A stretch of 64,000 nucleotides of DNA from Rhizobium sp. AQ_MP. GTDB lineage: Bacteria; Pseudomonadota; Alphaproteobacteria; Rhizobiales; Rhizobiaceae. The position numbers and the translations under genes are program-made. Under the pieces are notes generated by a model. That model saw only the letters and a list, made by a program, of their open reading frames with translations. It had not been told where the DNA came from and made no database searches. The stretch spans positions 1 through 64,000 of the forward strand of contig NZ_JACJVI010000018.1 of the NCBI RefSeq assembly GCF_014237835.1, in the 5' to 3' direction. Positions within the stretch are counted from its first letter, which is position 1. Each line of letters starts with the position of its first letter. Below are positions 1 to 8,639 of this stretch, piece after piece.

Positions 1-27
1 GAGTTTGAATGCGAGAGTCTTGGTCAT
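1..27 (-). CDS. 5' end of an unidentified gene, cut by the window edge
   Basis: An ATG on the minus strand at 27 opens a frame that runs off the window after nine codons (MTKTLAFKL). A purine-rich AAGGAAAG lies just upstream and would be a suitable ribosome binding site. Too little is present to name a family. The orientation is divergent from iacR, so the 330 bp between the two starts would hold both promoters. Confidence 0.35.
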
Positions 28-307
28 TGGCTTTCCTTGAGCAAAGACCCAACCCAAACAGTGGCTTGGTCTGGACTTGATTGGCGTTTCCGAAGTGTGG
101 CGGCACGTCTATAAAAAATTGCTAATTTCGGATCTTGTGGCCAAGAGAATCGACACCTGGAGCGACGCCTATTCGCAGCGCGGCCAGAGATTGCTCCGGA
201 AACAGGCAAAATGACTTTTACGCACACCAGCAAAGTCGACTTTTGATATGTCTGTTGGTGAACCGCTTGGCGTTGACGAGCGCCACCCTGACAGAATAAG
301 CGTAAAC

Positions 308-324
308 TTACCGTGAAAATTGAT
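308..324. promoter_or_regulatory. IacR-like operator motif, copy 1 (upstream of iacR)
   Basis: TTACCGTGAAAATTGAT lies 36 bp before the iacR start. It shares the core GTGAAAATT with the sites at 7610-7626, 7901-7917 and 12766-12782. This copy is the most divergent: the right arm reads GAT rather than ACC or ACT. MarR regulators usually bind imperfect palindromes of 16-20 bp and repress themselves, so autoregulation is a reasonable inference. The rest of 28-359 shows no other gene. Confidence 0.45.
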
Positions 325-359
325 ATAAACAGCCTGGTGAATGAGAGATTGGAGTCGCT

Positions 360-809
360 GTGAGCGCCAAGATTGTCACCCCACATTCCAAAAAGACCTG
401 GCCTTTCTACTGGATCAGCCGTGTTGACCAGCGCTATGTGCAGGTTCTGGAAAAGCGCCTGAAGCCCATGGGCATCGATGCACCACGCTGGCGGGTCTTG
501 ATGTCGCTGAGCGAGGACGCCTATCTGTCCGTCTCCGAGATTGCCGAGTTTTCCGCAATGCGGCTCAACACGACGACCAAAGTGGTGCAGCGACTGATTG
601 CCGACGGGCTCGTCACAACCCGTGTTCGGCCGAGTGACGCGCGCGCAACAGAGGTCTGCTTGACACCAGAAGGCCAGCGCATGGGTGCGCTCGCCCTCGA
701 AGAAGTGCTCGACATCTTCGACCTTGCCTTCCGTTCCGTGAGCAATCAGGAAATGGAGATGCTCAACAGCATTCTGGAGAAGGTGTTCCTTCAGCTGAAG
801 CGCATGTAG
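360..809 (+). CDS. iacR: MarR-family transcriptional regulator, IacR-like
   Basis: A 149-residue winged-helix regulator with a GTG start. The middle of the protein (about residues 55-100) carries the MarR pattern: SVSEIAEFSAMRLNTTTKVV is the recognition-helix region, followed by a wing ending in RPSDARATEVCLTPEG. In known iac clusters a MarR protein, IacR, represses auxin-degradation genes and is relieved by IAA or a derivative. The gene converges on iacG with only 12 bp between the two stop codons. Its place at the end of a complete iac gene set, not the sequence alone, supports the specific name. A shared motif in four nearby promoters is a candidate operator. Confidence 0.8.
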   Translation: MSAKIVTPHSKKTWPFYWISRVDQRYVQVLEKRLKPMGIDAPRWRVLMSLSEDAYLSVSEIAEFSAMRLNTTTKVVQRLIADGLVTTRVRPSDARATEVCLTPEGQRMGALALEEVLDIFDLAFRSVSNQEMEMLNSILEKVFLQLKRM

Positions 810-821
810 GCAGCCCATGCT

Positions 822-1331
822 TCAGCGTGCGGCTTCGGCCTGGAGGTGGTGGAAGTGACGGCCGAACCAGATGAGGCTTTCCGGCTGATCGGAATGCAGG
901 CGCACCGCATCGACCTCGCACGTGAGAACCGAATGGGAGCCGACGGAGCGGACGTCGACGATCCGGCAGTCAAAGGCGACTTCGGCATCGTCGAGCACCG
1001 GAGCCCCCGTTGCAAGCGTAATCCAGTCAGCGCCATCGAAACGATCACCCACATCCTTGCTGGCGAAACGGCGCGACAGATCCTGATGCCGCCCACCCAG
1101 GACGTTGACGGCTAACACCGCGTTCTCGACGAAGAGATCGTGACAACGGATGCCGCGATTGACGCAGACAATCAGGGTCGGCGGGCTGTCCGTAACAGAA
1201 ACCACGGCCGAAGCCGTCATGCCATGGCGACCTGCAGGGCCGTCCGATGTCAGCAGTGTCACGGCAGCACCAAGACGGCTCATGCCCTCCCGGAAGGTCA
1301 AAGCGGCTTCAGTCGGCTGCGGCATTGTCAT
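822..1331 (-). CDS. iacG: flavin reductase, IacG-like
   Basis: A 169-residue protein of the HpaC/DIM6 flavin-reductase family. It has the fold's typical run: FREGMSRLGAAVTLLTSDG near the start, then GMTASAVVSVTDSPPTLIVCVN (residues about 40-60) and a C-terminal WFGRHFHHL. It is expected to reduce FMN or FAD with NADH and pass it to the flavoprotein IacA, which starts the attack on the indole ring of IAA. The start at 1331 is chosen because AAGGAGGAG sits right upstream; a longer frame reaches 1361 but overlaps the preceding gene. It is the last gene of the iac operon, 26 bp after iacF. Confidence 0.82.
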   Translation of the reverse strand: MTMPQPTEAALTFREGMSRLGAAVTLLTSDGPAGRHGMTASAVVSVTDSPPTLIVCVNRGIRCHDLFVENAVLAVNVLGGRHQDLSRRFASKDVGDRFDGADWITLATGAPVLDDAEVAFDCRIVDVRSVGSHSVLTCEVDAVRLHSDQPESLIWFGRHFHHLQAEAAR

Positions 1332-1357
1332 GATCTCCTCCTTGGCGCCTTGGCGCA

Positions 1358-2326
1358 TCAAACATCCAGAACCAGTTTCGAGCTGCAGGACCGCGAACAG
1401 CAGGCGCAGATCATCGTGCCCTCCTCCCGCTCGTCGTCGGTCAGGAACTTGTCACGATGGTCGGGTTTTCCATCCAGCACATCCGTTACACAGGTGCCGC
1501 AGACCCCCTCCTCGCACTTGACCTCGACTTTTACACCTGATCTGGCGAGGGCCTTGGCGATCGTGTCCTGCGGGCCGACGGTGACCGTGATGCCCGAGCG
1601 GCGCGCCTCCACTTCGAAGCTTTGGCCCGATGTGTCCACGTCGGCGCTGAAATACTCGCGATGAATATTTGCAGACGCATGTCCGGCCGCCTCAGCACCG
1701 GAAATCACCCAATCCATGAAACCTTGGGGCCCACAGACATAAAGATGCGTATCGGCAGCCGGAGGGGGCAAATCACGAGTCAGATCCAGCTTTTGCTCTG
1801 GCGCCTGATCGTCAAAGTGAAAGATAACCTTATCCTTCCACGGCGCATGCGCGATAATCTGGCAAAACGCCGTGACGGCGCGGGAGCGCGTGCAATAGTG
1901 CAGCACGAAATCTCGACCGAGCGCATCCAGCCGTCGCGCCATGGCAAGCATCGGCGTTACCCCAATCCCCCCGCCAAACAGGACGGTTTTTCGGGCGGTC
2001 TCGGCGAGCGGAAAATGGTTCCTTGGACCATCGACCTCGAAAACCACGCCCGGCAGAGCCAGCTTGTGAACCGCAGCGGAGCCGCCGCGTGTCTTCGGAT
2101 CGAGCAATACGCCAATCTCGTAGAAACCCGTTTCCGCAGGATCCGAACACAGGGAATACTGGCGCCACAGATCGACTTTGCCGTCATTGAGCCGCAGGTC
2201 GAGATGCGCACCTGCTTCGAATTTCGGCAAGGGCCTGCCATCCGGCCGTGCCAATCTCAGGCGAAGAATGTTACCTGGCTCTTCCAGCCGTTCGGCAATT
2301 TTCAGGGTCAAGCCTTGCGAAGTCAT
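1358..2326 (-). CDS. iacF: PDR/VanB-type oxidoreductase, electron-transfer partner of the IacCD dioxygenase
   Basis: A 322-residue reductase of the phthalate dioxygenase reductase type. The domains run in order: flavin binding with RQYSLCSDP, NAD binding with FGGGIGVTPMLAM (about residues 110-125), and a C-terminal plant-type [2Fe-2S] domain with CEEGVCGTC followed by a distal Cys. It carries electrons from NADH to the Rieske oxygenase encoded by iacCD. GAGGTGG precedes the ATG at 2326; a GTG start at 2338 would overlap iacE and is less likely. The C-terminus, MICACCSRSCSSKLVLDV, is unusually rich in Cys. Confidence 0.82.
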   Translation of the reverse strand: MTSQGLTLKIAERLEEPGNILRLRLARPDGRPLPKFEAGAHLDLRLNDGKVDLWRQYSLCSDPAETGFYEIGVLLDPKTRGGSAAVHKLALPGVVFEVDGPRNHFPLAETARKTVLFGGGIGVTPMLAMARRLDALGRDFVLHYCTRSRAVTAFCQIIAHAPWKDKVIFHFDDQAPEQKLDLTRDLPPPAADTHLYVCGPQGFMDWVISGAEAAGHASANIHREYFSADVDTSGQSFEVEARRSGITVTVGPQDTIAKALARSGVKVEVKCEEGVCGTCVTDVLDGKPDHRDKFLTDDEREEGTMICACCSRSCSSKLVLDV

Positions 2327-2334
2327 AGTCCACC

Positions 2335-3096
2335 TCACCGCATGTATATGCCGCCATTGACGTCCCAGCAGGCGCCGTTGACGAAGTCAGCCGTTGGACC
2401 GGCCAGGAGAGCAACAAGCTCGGCGACGAAGACAGGGTCGCCCAGCCTTCCCACGGGAATATTCGCGAGCGCGGCTGCCATTTTCTCCGGCGTGATGACA
2501 GACCGCACCATGGGCGTATCCATAGGACCGGGGGCGATTGCGTTGCAGGTCACGCCGAAAGGCGCGAGGTCGCGAGCGAAAACCTTGGTCAGCGTCAGGA
2601 TGGCACCCTTGGAGGCGGCATAGTGGGCACCCGTTGCCGTGCCGCCATTCTGTCCCGCGAGCGAGGCCAGGTTCACGATGCGGCCGAAGCCGCGATGCTT
2701 GAAATGGCGACCGAAGATCTGACTGCCGGCGAAAGTGCCGCCGGCATTCGTGGCGAGCACCGCATTGAAGTCTGCCGGATCGATGTCGAGCAGCGGTTTC
2801 ACCGCCGTGCGGGCGGCATTGTTGACCAGCACCTCGACCGACCCCCAGCGCTCGACACACCGATCGAGGACAGACTGGAAGTCCTCGGGCTTCGATACGT
2901 CAAGCGTCGCGGTCACCGCCGTCTCACCCGCGAGATCCAGTTCGGAGGCGAGGCTTGTACCCGCCTCCGCATCCACATCGGTGATCACCACGCGGAAACC
3001 GGCACGGTGAAGTGACCGGACGATCTCGGCACCAAGCCCGCGAGCGGCTCCCGTAACGACCGCCGTCTGCATTTTTTCAGGAAGGGGTGCCGCCAT
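2335..3096 (-). CDS. iacE: short-chain dehydrogenase, IacE-like
   Basis: A 253-residue classical SDR. It has the TGAARGLG nucleotide-binding motif near residue 15, NNAA near residue 90, catalytic S with YAASK near residues 145-165, and the C-terminal WDVNGG. Iac clusters contain one such SDR (IacE), which acts on an oxidised indole-acetate intermediate. Its ATG at 3096 overlaps the iacD stop as TGATG, and no separate ribosome binding site is visible, so translation is probably coupled. The precise substrate is not readable from sequence. Confidence 0.8.
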   Translation of the reverse strand: MAAPLPEKMQTAVVTGAARGLGAEIVRSLHRAGFRVVITDVDAEAGTSLASELDLAGETAVTATLDVSKPEDFQSVLDRCVERWGSVEVLVNNAARTAVKPLLDIDPADFNAVLATNAGGTFAGSQIFGRHFKHRGFGRIVNLASLAGQNGGTATGAHYAASKGAILTLTKVFARDLAPFGVTCNAIAPGPMDTPMVRSVITPEKMAAALANIPVGRLGDPVFVAELVALLAGPTADFVNGACWDVNGGIYMR

Positions 3097-3590
3097 CAGA
3101 ACAAATAGCTGAACGAATTCAGCATCCCATCCGAGTTGAGAAGACGCACCACCTTGCTGCGGATCTTGAAGCCTTCGCCCGAAGCCACCAGCACATGGCG
3201 CACATTGGCGGCCCAGATGCGCTGTCGGCCGAACTTGTCTTCGACCACCTGCTCGGCGCTGGAAACCGTGACTGTATCCCCCTCGACGGCATCGATGACG
3301 AAACGCGACACGGTGCGGACTGTGCGCGCTGGCGGGGCCGACGAGATCGAAAAGCCCTGCTGGAAGCGCTGGATCCGGTCTCGCCGCATCCGATCATTGT
3401 CATGGCAAAGGTTCAGCTGATTATCGAAATCATCACCTTCGCCGATCGGCAGCGTGTAGAAGCCTTCCGGTATCCAGAGCGCGAGCCAAGAATCGTAGTC
3501 CTTGCTATCCAGAAGCGACGCTTCGGCCCAGAGGTAAGCGCTGACCTTTTGCAGCAGGACCAAGTCCGTGGTTTTGACCATCATATTCAT
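3096..3590 (-). CDS. iacD: ring-hydroxylating dioxygenase small (beta) subunit, IacD-like
   Basis: A 164-residue protein of the SnoaL/NTF2-like fold typical of ring-hydroxylating oxygenase beta subunits. Recognisable stretches are AEASLLDSKDYDSWLALW near the start and R-TVSRFVIDAV and SSAEQVVEDKFG in the middle. The beta subunit supports the alpha subunit and has no metal site. The start at 3590 is chosen because it overlaps the iacC stop in an ATGA. With IacC and IacF it forms the Rieske system credited with late steps toward catechol. Confidence 0.82.
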   Translation of the reverse strand: MNMMVKTTDLVLLQKVSAYLWAEASLLDSKDYDSWLALWIPEGFYTLPIGEGDDFDNQLNLCHDNDRMRRDRIQRFQQGFSISSAPPARTVRTVSRFVIDAVEGDTVTVSSAEQVVEDKFGRQRIWAANVRHVLVASGEGFKIRSKVVRLLNSDGMLNSFSYLF

Positions 3591-4861
3591 ACCGACATCA
3601 TCCTCTTCCACATCTGATAGGCGGCACGCATGCCGGTTTCAGCGCTGATATGACCACGCGGACCGAGGTCACCAGCTTGCTCGTCAACGAGGCCTCGGTT
3701 GACCAGAATGGGCAGATCCTCGCCCCCTTTCGTGCCGCGCTGGACGCGCTCCCAGACTTCGGCATCGTCGGGCGATCCGAAGCCCATGGGGCCCTGGAAA
3801 TGCTCGTGCAGGCGAAGCCGCGCGCGATTGGCCGCCGCCGGTCCGCCATCCATCCCGATCGCGATATGGCGAATATCTGTGCGCTCGACGTTGACCGGGG
3901 TCAGTACGCGGAAGAAGGCCAGAGAAAGAGAGACGTTGGGGAAGAGGTTGAGATTGAAGCCGGCACCACCCACGGCACGCACGATCTTCAAGACCTGGTC
4001 TTCCGGATACCCATATTCGCGAAGCTCATGCACCAGCGGCATGAAACGCTCTTCGATCGGATCATCGAGATGTTCATCGAGATCGATGCGCTCGGGGATC
4101 ATCACCATGACGGAATGGCCGTTGCCAAGATCCTCGACATAACCCTTGCCGGTGTCGAGGAACTTGAAGGCCTCCTCCGCATCGCCGTCGAGCGACTGCA
4201 TGAAGCTCTTGTGCACGACGGGAAAGTGATAGGCATCGGTCGTGTTTTCGAGCTGGATCTTCCAGTTCATCGGCACCGTGAACTGGTGTTCGCCGAGCAC
4301 CTTCACCGGGAAGCCGCCACCCTGCTTCATGAACAGATCGATGTAGCGACAAACGCCCGGCCCGAGGAAATCGACCAGCGGCTCAATCTCGTCATTGAAG
4401 GTGGCGAAGATCATACCGGCATAGCTTTCGGTACGCAGAGACTTGAGGCCATGCGCGCCCTTGTCGAAATCCTCGCCATACTGTTCCGGATAGGGCAGTC
4501 CTCGCAGCGAGCCATCCAGCCCATAACCCCAGCCATGATAGGGGCACTGGAAGGATGAGGTCTTTCCCTTCTTCACCTCGCATACCGTTGCGGCACGATG
4601 GCGGCAGCGGTTGACGAGGACGTTGATGTCGCCCTTGCGATCACGCACGACGATGACCGGCTCCAGGCCGACATTCGACAGCTTGAAAGATCCCTTGTCC
4701 GCGACCTCGCTTGCATGGGCGACCCAAACCCAGGTGCGTTTGAAGATCCGCTCCATCTCTTGGCCGAAAAGGTCGGCATCTTCGTACATTGCGGTCGCGA
4801 CCTTGGCTTCGGGCGAGTAAAGGGCGTCGAGATCGCTGAGTTTTTCTGCTGCGTTCAACAT
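3587..4861 (-). CDS. iacC: Rieske non-heme iron dioxygenase large (alpha) subunit, IacC-like
   Basis: A 424-residue oxygenase. The N-terminal Rieske [2Fe-2S] site is CRHRAATVC followed by CPYHGW (the C-x-H and C-x-x-H pairs). The catalytic domain holds the mononuclear iron motif DAYHFPVVH, with both His ligands and the bridging Asp present. The length fits the family. Together with IacD and the reductase IacF it would dihydroxylate an indole-acetate-derived aromatic, ending in catechol as described for the Pseudomonas putida 1290 iac pathway. It follows iacB by 18 bp and overlaps iacD, so all are one transcript. Confidence 0.88.
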   Translation of the reverse strand: MLNAAEKLSDLDALYSPEAKVATAMYEDADLFGQEMERIFKRTWVWVAHASEVADKGSFKLSNVGLEPVIVVRDRKGDINVLVNRCRHRAATVCEVKKGKTSSFQCPYHGWGYGLDGSLRGLPYPEQYGEDFDKGAHGLKSLRTESYAGMIFATFNDEIEPLVDFLGPGVCRYIDLFMKQGGGFPVKVLGEHQFTVPMNWKIQLENTTDAYHFPVVHKSFMQSLDGDAEEAFKFLDTGKGYVEDLGNGHSVMVMIPERIDLDEHLDDPIEERFMPLVHELREYGYPEDQVLKIVRAVGGAGFNLNLFPNVSLSLAFFRVLTPVNVERTDIRHIAIGMDGGPAAANRARLRLHEHFQGPMGFGSPDDAEVWERVQRGTKGGEDLPILVNRGLVDEQAGDLGPRGHISAETGMRAAYQMWKRMMSV

Positions 4862-4879
4862 GACAGCTCCTATCCGTTC

Positions 4880-5242
4880 TCAGAGTTCGGGAATGGTGAG
4901 CGCGCGGCCCATGCGGGCTTCGACGCGCATGTATTTCCAGAGCCGATGATCTTCCTCATCGACCACGATCGTGCGCAGAAGGTTGCAGGCCGCGATCACC
5001 GACTGCCGGTCGGGGAAATCGCAAAGCATGTACCAGGTCCAAGGAAAGGCAGGCGACGTGCCGACCTGGGTCTGGTCATCGTCAAGCGTGCCAAGCACGG
5101 TCACGCCGTCGAGTTTCGCGACGCCGGCCATGAAGGCCTGTGTCGCCTTCCACACGCCGCCGATCTGTCCGAACGGCAGATCGAAGAAGGCAGGCTGGAC
5201 GGCCAGGCAGAGCAGGGTCCTTATGGGTGTCGGTTCAGACAT
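4880..5242 (-). CDS. iacB: conserved protein of unknown function, IacB-like
   Basis: A 120-residue soluble protein with no signal peptide or membrane segment. No catalytic motif is obvious. A run such as TWYMLCDFPDRQSVIAACNLLRT looks like one half of a dimeric alpha/beta barrel, which is an impression rather than a match. Every known iac cluster carries a small protein of about this size, IacB, between iacA and iacC, and position plus size are the basis of the name. The ribosome binding site AAGGAGA precedes the ATG. It lies 27 bp after iacA and 18 bp before iacC. Confidence 0.7.
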   Translation of the reverse strand: MSEPTPIRTLLCLAVQPAFFDLPFGQIGGVWKATQAFMAGVAKLDGVTVLGTLDDDQTQVGTSPAFPWTWYMLCDFPDRQSVIAACNLLRTIVVDEEDHRLWKYMRVEARMGRALTIPEL

Positions 5243-5269
5243 GGAAATCTCCTTTTGAAAATCTTGTGT

Positions 5270-6418
5270 TCAGGGGTAGCCGGGCGGCGTCTGCTGCTCG
5301 AAGAGCGCAGCACCGGCTGCCTGCCAACTGCCGGCATTGATGAAGGCATGCTGGGCGACACAAGCAGCATCGACCATGGCTCGCCCCAGCGGATGGCCGG
5401 ATGTCATGGCATCCGAACCGCCGAGCACGAAGGCGATACGAGCGGCTTCGGCCCCGTCCTGCGCAGCCTTGGAGGCAGCATGGCGCAGCCGGATATGGGT
5501 CGGCCGGTCAATCTCGCCCTGGCTCTCCAGCTGCCGCCACCCGGTTTCAATGGCATCGTAAAAGGCAGATCGCGCTCCGGCGAGCAGACCCTCGGCACGC
5601 GCAAAATCGATCTGGACGTAAGCCCGGGCAGCGGGGCTTGGGGCCCCTGTGATCGAAGTTCGGGCGAGAGCATCGCTACGGACCCAGTCAAGCGCAGAGC
5701 GCGCCGCACCGAGTGCCACCACCGCCAGCACTTGCGCTGCAAGGGCCATGGCCGGATACCGGAAGATGATATCATCCATCTGTGGTTTGCCCCCGCGGAT
5801 GAACGTCCAATCCTCGGGCACGATCACGCGGTCCGCCACGATGTCATGACTACCGGTGGCTCTGAGGCCAATCGTATTCCAGGTTTCGTCGACCGTGACC
5901 TTGTCGCGCGGCATGATGGCCGTGCGCGGCAGCGGGCTAGACTCGCCCTCGATCTTGATGCCGGCACCAACGATGGAAGCCCCCATTACGCCCGACCCCC
6001 ATGGCCAGCGTCCGCTGACTTCAAAACCGCCATCCACACGTCGGGCGGCTTGCGGCGGGAACATCGCGCCCGCAAACACCGTGTTGGGGTCCTTGCCGTA
6101 GATCTTCGCGTATGTTTCTGGCGGCAGAGATGCCAGATAGGTGGCCGAAACGCCAAAGCTGGCGACCCAGCCGGCAGACGCATCCGCCGTGGCGATCTCC
6201 TCAACCAGCCGACAGAAAGCCTGTGGCGTTAGTCCGTCCCCGCCGAAACGTTTCGGCACGAAGGCACGATAAACGCCAACCTCCTGGAACCTCCGGACGA
6301 TATCGACAGGAATATGCCGCAGATCCTGAAATTCCTGTCGTCTGAGACTGATCTCAGCCTTCAGGGCCTTCAGGGCCTCCAGCGCGTCGGCGGGCGCAAT
6401 GCTGCTATGGGAATTCAT
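5270..6418 (-). CDS. iacA: acyl-CoA-dehydrogenase-like flavoprotein monooxygenase, IacA-like
   Basis: A 382-residue protein of the acyl-CoA dehydrogenase fold, in the subgroup of two-component flavin monooxygenases (relatives of HpaB and HsaA). Landmarks are DASAGWVASFGVSATYLASL in the first third, RWPWGSGVMGASIVGAGI in the middle, and an all-helical C-terminal domain. With flavin from IacG it is expected to make the first oxidation of the IAA indole ring. GAGGGGAGAAGC precedes the ATG at 6418, and that ATG overlaps the iacH stop (ATGA). The frame could open at 6460, but that would lie inside iacH. Confidence 0.85.
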   Translation of the reverse strand: MNSHSSIAPADALEALKALKAEISLRRQEFQDLRHIPVDIVRRFQEVGVYRAFVPKRFGGDGLTPQAFCRLVEEIATADASAGWVASFGVSATYLASLPPETYAKIYGKDPNTVFAGAMFPPQAARRVDGGFEVSGRWPWGSGVMGASIVGAGIKIEGESSPLPRTAIMPRDKVTVDETWNTIGLRATGSHDIVADRVIVPEDWTFIRGGKPQMDDIIFRYPAMALAAQVLAVVALGAARSALDWVRSDALARTSITGAPSPAARAYVQIDFARAEGLLAGARSAFYDAIETGWRQLESQGEIDRPTHIRLRHAASKAAQDGAEAARIAFVLGGSDAMTSGHPLGRAMVDAACVAQHAFINAGSWQAAGAALFEQQTPPGYP

Positions 6419-7596
6419 GCTTCTCCCCTCAAGTCTGAGAACATCGGGTGGTGATCGCAAAGCCAGCGAGCGACTGCACAGAGCCGTGCATCAGCACCCT
6501 TGCGAGCTATGAGCTGGACGCCGGACGGCAGACCGCTCGAGGTTACGGCAGGCAGGACCAGTGCCGGGTGACCCGACAGGTTGAACGGCCGCAGATACCG
6601 GGTCAGTGGCAGGACCTTCGCCGGTTCAGAGGCTTCCGTCAGAAGCGGTGGCGCCTGCGGCAGAGCCGGCGTGACAATTACGTCGAACCTCGAAAGACGG
6701 TCGTTGACGGATTGCGTGAACGTGGCTCGGATGTTTTCGGCCTCGGCGAGCATGACGTCACTGATCAACAGTGCACCCTCCAACCTGAGGCGGACATCCG
6801 TTCCAAACTGCGCCGATGCCTCGAGAAGAGCCCGGTTCGCATCCAGTGTTTCTCGCGCGATGATCGTCATCCCGGCGCGAAAGGCTGCGTCCAGCTCCGG
6901 CAAGTCGATTGAGCCTGCCACCAGCCCGGCTAGACGAAGAGCCTGATGCGCTTCGATCATGTCGGGATTGTCGGCCTCATCGATCGCCAGGCACGCGATG
7001 CGCGGAGCGCTCGTCAGCGTTTCGGTCTGATAATCAGGGGCGATCATCTCCATGGCGCGGTCGATCATGTCGATGGTTCGTGCCAGGGGGCCGATGCAGT
7101 CGAGAGAACTGACCGCCGGCAATGCCCCTCGACGATCAACGCGTCCGAAGGTGGGCTTGAACCCGATCACGCCACAGCAGATCGCAGGTTGCCGCACCGA
7201 ACCGCCGGTATCCGTACCGATCGCGAAATCGACAGAGCCCGCGGCGACCGCGACGGCAGAACCCGACGACGAACCGCCTGGGATGCGATCAGGCCAGCGA
7301 GGATTGACGGGCGTACCTTCATAGGCATTTACACCGGTCATGCCGTAGGCGATTTCATGCAGGCGGGTCTTGCCGACAATGCGACATCCCGCTTCGAGCA
7401 ATCGATCGACAACCGCGGAATTGGTCAGCGCTGGAGCGGCATCCGCATAGGCTGCCGATCCGCAGCGTGTCACATGACCAGCGATATCGAGACAGTCCTT
7501 GACCGCCACGGTTGGGCCACCATCGACACCGATCGCCAGCATGCTGGCAAAACCCGTCGCCGCCGCACTCCCGTATTGTCCATCCCAGCTGTTCAT
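6415..7596 (-). CDS. iacH: amidase-signature-family hydrolase, IacH-like
   Basis: A 393-residue amidase. The signature region is intact: catalytic Lys in VKDCLD (about residue 33), then GGSSSGSAVAVAAG with the cis-Ser and IGTDTGGSVRQPA with the nucleophilic Ser (about residues 110-140). Amidases appear in iac clusters as IacH and presumably open a lactam or amide intermediate. It is the first gene of the minus-strand operon. The 430 bp upstream, shared with divergent iacI, hold two copies of the GTGAAwATTAC motif. Confidence 0.82.
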   Translation of the reverse strand: MNSWDGQYGSAAATGFASMLAIGVDGGPTVAVKDCLDIAGHVTRCGSAAYADAAPALTNSAVVDRLLEAGCRIVGKTRLHEIAYGMTGVNAYEGTPVNPRWPDRIPGGSSSGSAVAVAAGSVDFAIGTDTGGSVRQPAICCGVIGFKPTFGRVDRRGALPAVSSLDCIGPLARTIDMIDRAMEMIAPDYQTETLTSAPRIACLAIDEADNPDMIEAHQALRLAGLVAGSIDLPELDAAFRAGMTIIARETLDANRALLEASAQFGTDVRLRLEGALLISDVMLAEAENIRATFTQSVNDRLSRFDVIVTPALPQAPPLLTEASEPAKVLPLTRYLRPFNLSGHPALVLPAVTSSGLPSGVQLIARKGADARLCAVARWLCDHHPMFSDLRGEA

Positions 7597-7609
7597 TTCG
7601 CGTTCCCTT

Positions 7610-7626
7610 TTACGTGAAAATTACTG
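7610..7626. promoter_or_regulatory. IacR-like operator motif, copy 2 (at iacH start)
   Basis: TTACGTGAAAATTACTG begins 14 bp upstream of the iacH start codon, where a bound repressor would block the promoter or early elongation. It matches the copies at 7901-7917 and 12766-12782 at 12 and 11 of 17 positions, with the GTGAA core and ATTAC right arm shared. Assignment to IacR is inference. Confidence 0.5.
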
Positions 7627-7900
7627 CAATAACGCGCGCTGTCAATCCGGTATCTGATCCGCTGAAGATATTTTTTTGTTTTAGATCAATTACTTAGGAA
7701 GATGGCAAAGCTTCGCCCCCGGCATGAAGCCGTTCCGGTCTCCGGATAGGGATGTCTGAGCCCGCCTCCTCAGCAGGTCAGCGTTTCTGTTGTACCACAT
7801 GGCCCACGAGATCAGTGTTGCAGCGACTGCAATTCTGTTTTCTGGCGGTGAATTTCCCGATAAATCAGAGGGTTATCGGCGTAGCCTATTAAATCAAAAA

Positions 7901-7917
7901 TTACGTGAATATTACCG
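7901..7917. promoter_or_regulatory. IacR-like operator motif, copy 3 (upstream of iacI)
   Basis: TTACGTGAATATTACCG lies 110 bp upstream of iacI in the divergent iacH-iacI region. It is an imperfect dyad centred on AATATT (GTG on one side, TAC on the other). It is nearly identical to the copy at 12766-12782, differing at only two or three positions. The rest of 7627-8026 is AT-rich promoter-type DNA without a gene. Confidence 0.5.
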
Positions 7918-8026
7918 CTTGACGCGGAATGGACCCCGGCTACCATCGTCAGAGCGTGGCTGACGGGACGAGCGATCCCGAGGTCGTGACCGCGCCGAGG
8001 CACTTTCATCTCCAACGAGGAAAATC

Positions 8027-8593
8027 ATGACCGGAGAGACCGATATCATTGCCCTGTTGCGCCGCATCGAGGTGCTTGAGGCGGAAGCCGACATCCGCCG
8101 CATCCAGGCGCGTTACATGTTCCTGTGCGATACGCCAAATCCCGAATTCGGTGTCGCCGACGACATGGAGCGCATCGACCGGATCATGCAGCTCTACACC
8201 GAAGATGCCGTCTGGGAAGGCGTCGGCGAATACTACGACAATCAGTTCGGACGCGCCGTGGGTGCCGCTGCTATCCGCAAACATTTTGAAGGCTTCTGGG
8301 GCGGCAAGACGGACCCGGCGCTGATCCTCAACTGCCACTATCTGACGTCGGAACAGATCCATGTGCACGACGGCGGGACGACTGCCGATGGCCAGTGGGT
8401 CCATATGCAGCCCTGGCTTTTCTCTGACGGCAAGGCGTTGCTTCGCTCGTCGCGACTGAACAACACCTTCCGCAAGGAGCCGGACGGCACCTGGAAGATT
8501 ACCCGCACCCGGACCGAAAACGTCTTCGTGGCGCCGCTCCCGGCCACCTGGGCGTCCGACTATCCGTCTAAATCGGTGCTAATGAAACCGTAA
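8027..8593 (+). CDS. iacI: SnoaL-like (NTF2-fold) protein, IacI-like
   Basis: A 188-residue protein of the SnoaL/polyketide-cyclase-like fold. Visible features are an N-terminal helix (IIALLRRIEVLEAEADIRRI), then YTEDAVWEGVGEYY and a C-terminal pattern GTWKITRTRTENVFV. Known iac loci include such a protein, IacI, whose role is not settled. A GAGGAAAATC ribosome binding site precedes the ATG. Here it is transcribed away from the rest of the operon and ends in a clear terminator. The fold also occurs in dioxygenase beta subunits, but a separate iacD argues against that role. Confidence 0.75.
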   Translation: MTGETDIIALLRRIEVLEAEADIRRIQARYMFLCDTPNPEFGVADDMERIDRIMQLYTEDAVWEGVGEYYDNQFGRAVGAAAIRKHFEGFWGGKTDPALILNCHYLTSEQIHVHDGGTTADGQWVHMQPWLFSDGKALLRSSRLNNTFRKEPDGTWKITRTRTENVFVAPLPATWASDYPSKSVLMKP

Positions 8594-8639
8594 GGCCTTG
8601 CCGACGGAAGACGCGGCTCCAGCAATGGGACAAACATGA

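Noticed and set aside
4598..6232. A 544-codon open frame on the plus strand
   Set aside because: It runs antisense to iacC, iacB and iacA, which have clear family motifs and tight operon spacing. Long antisense frames are expected at this GC content.
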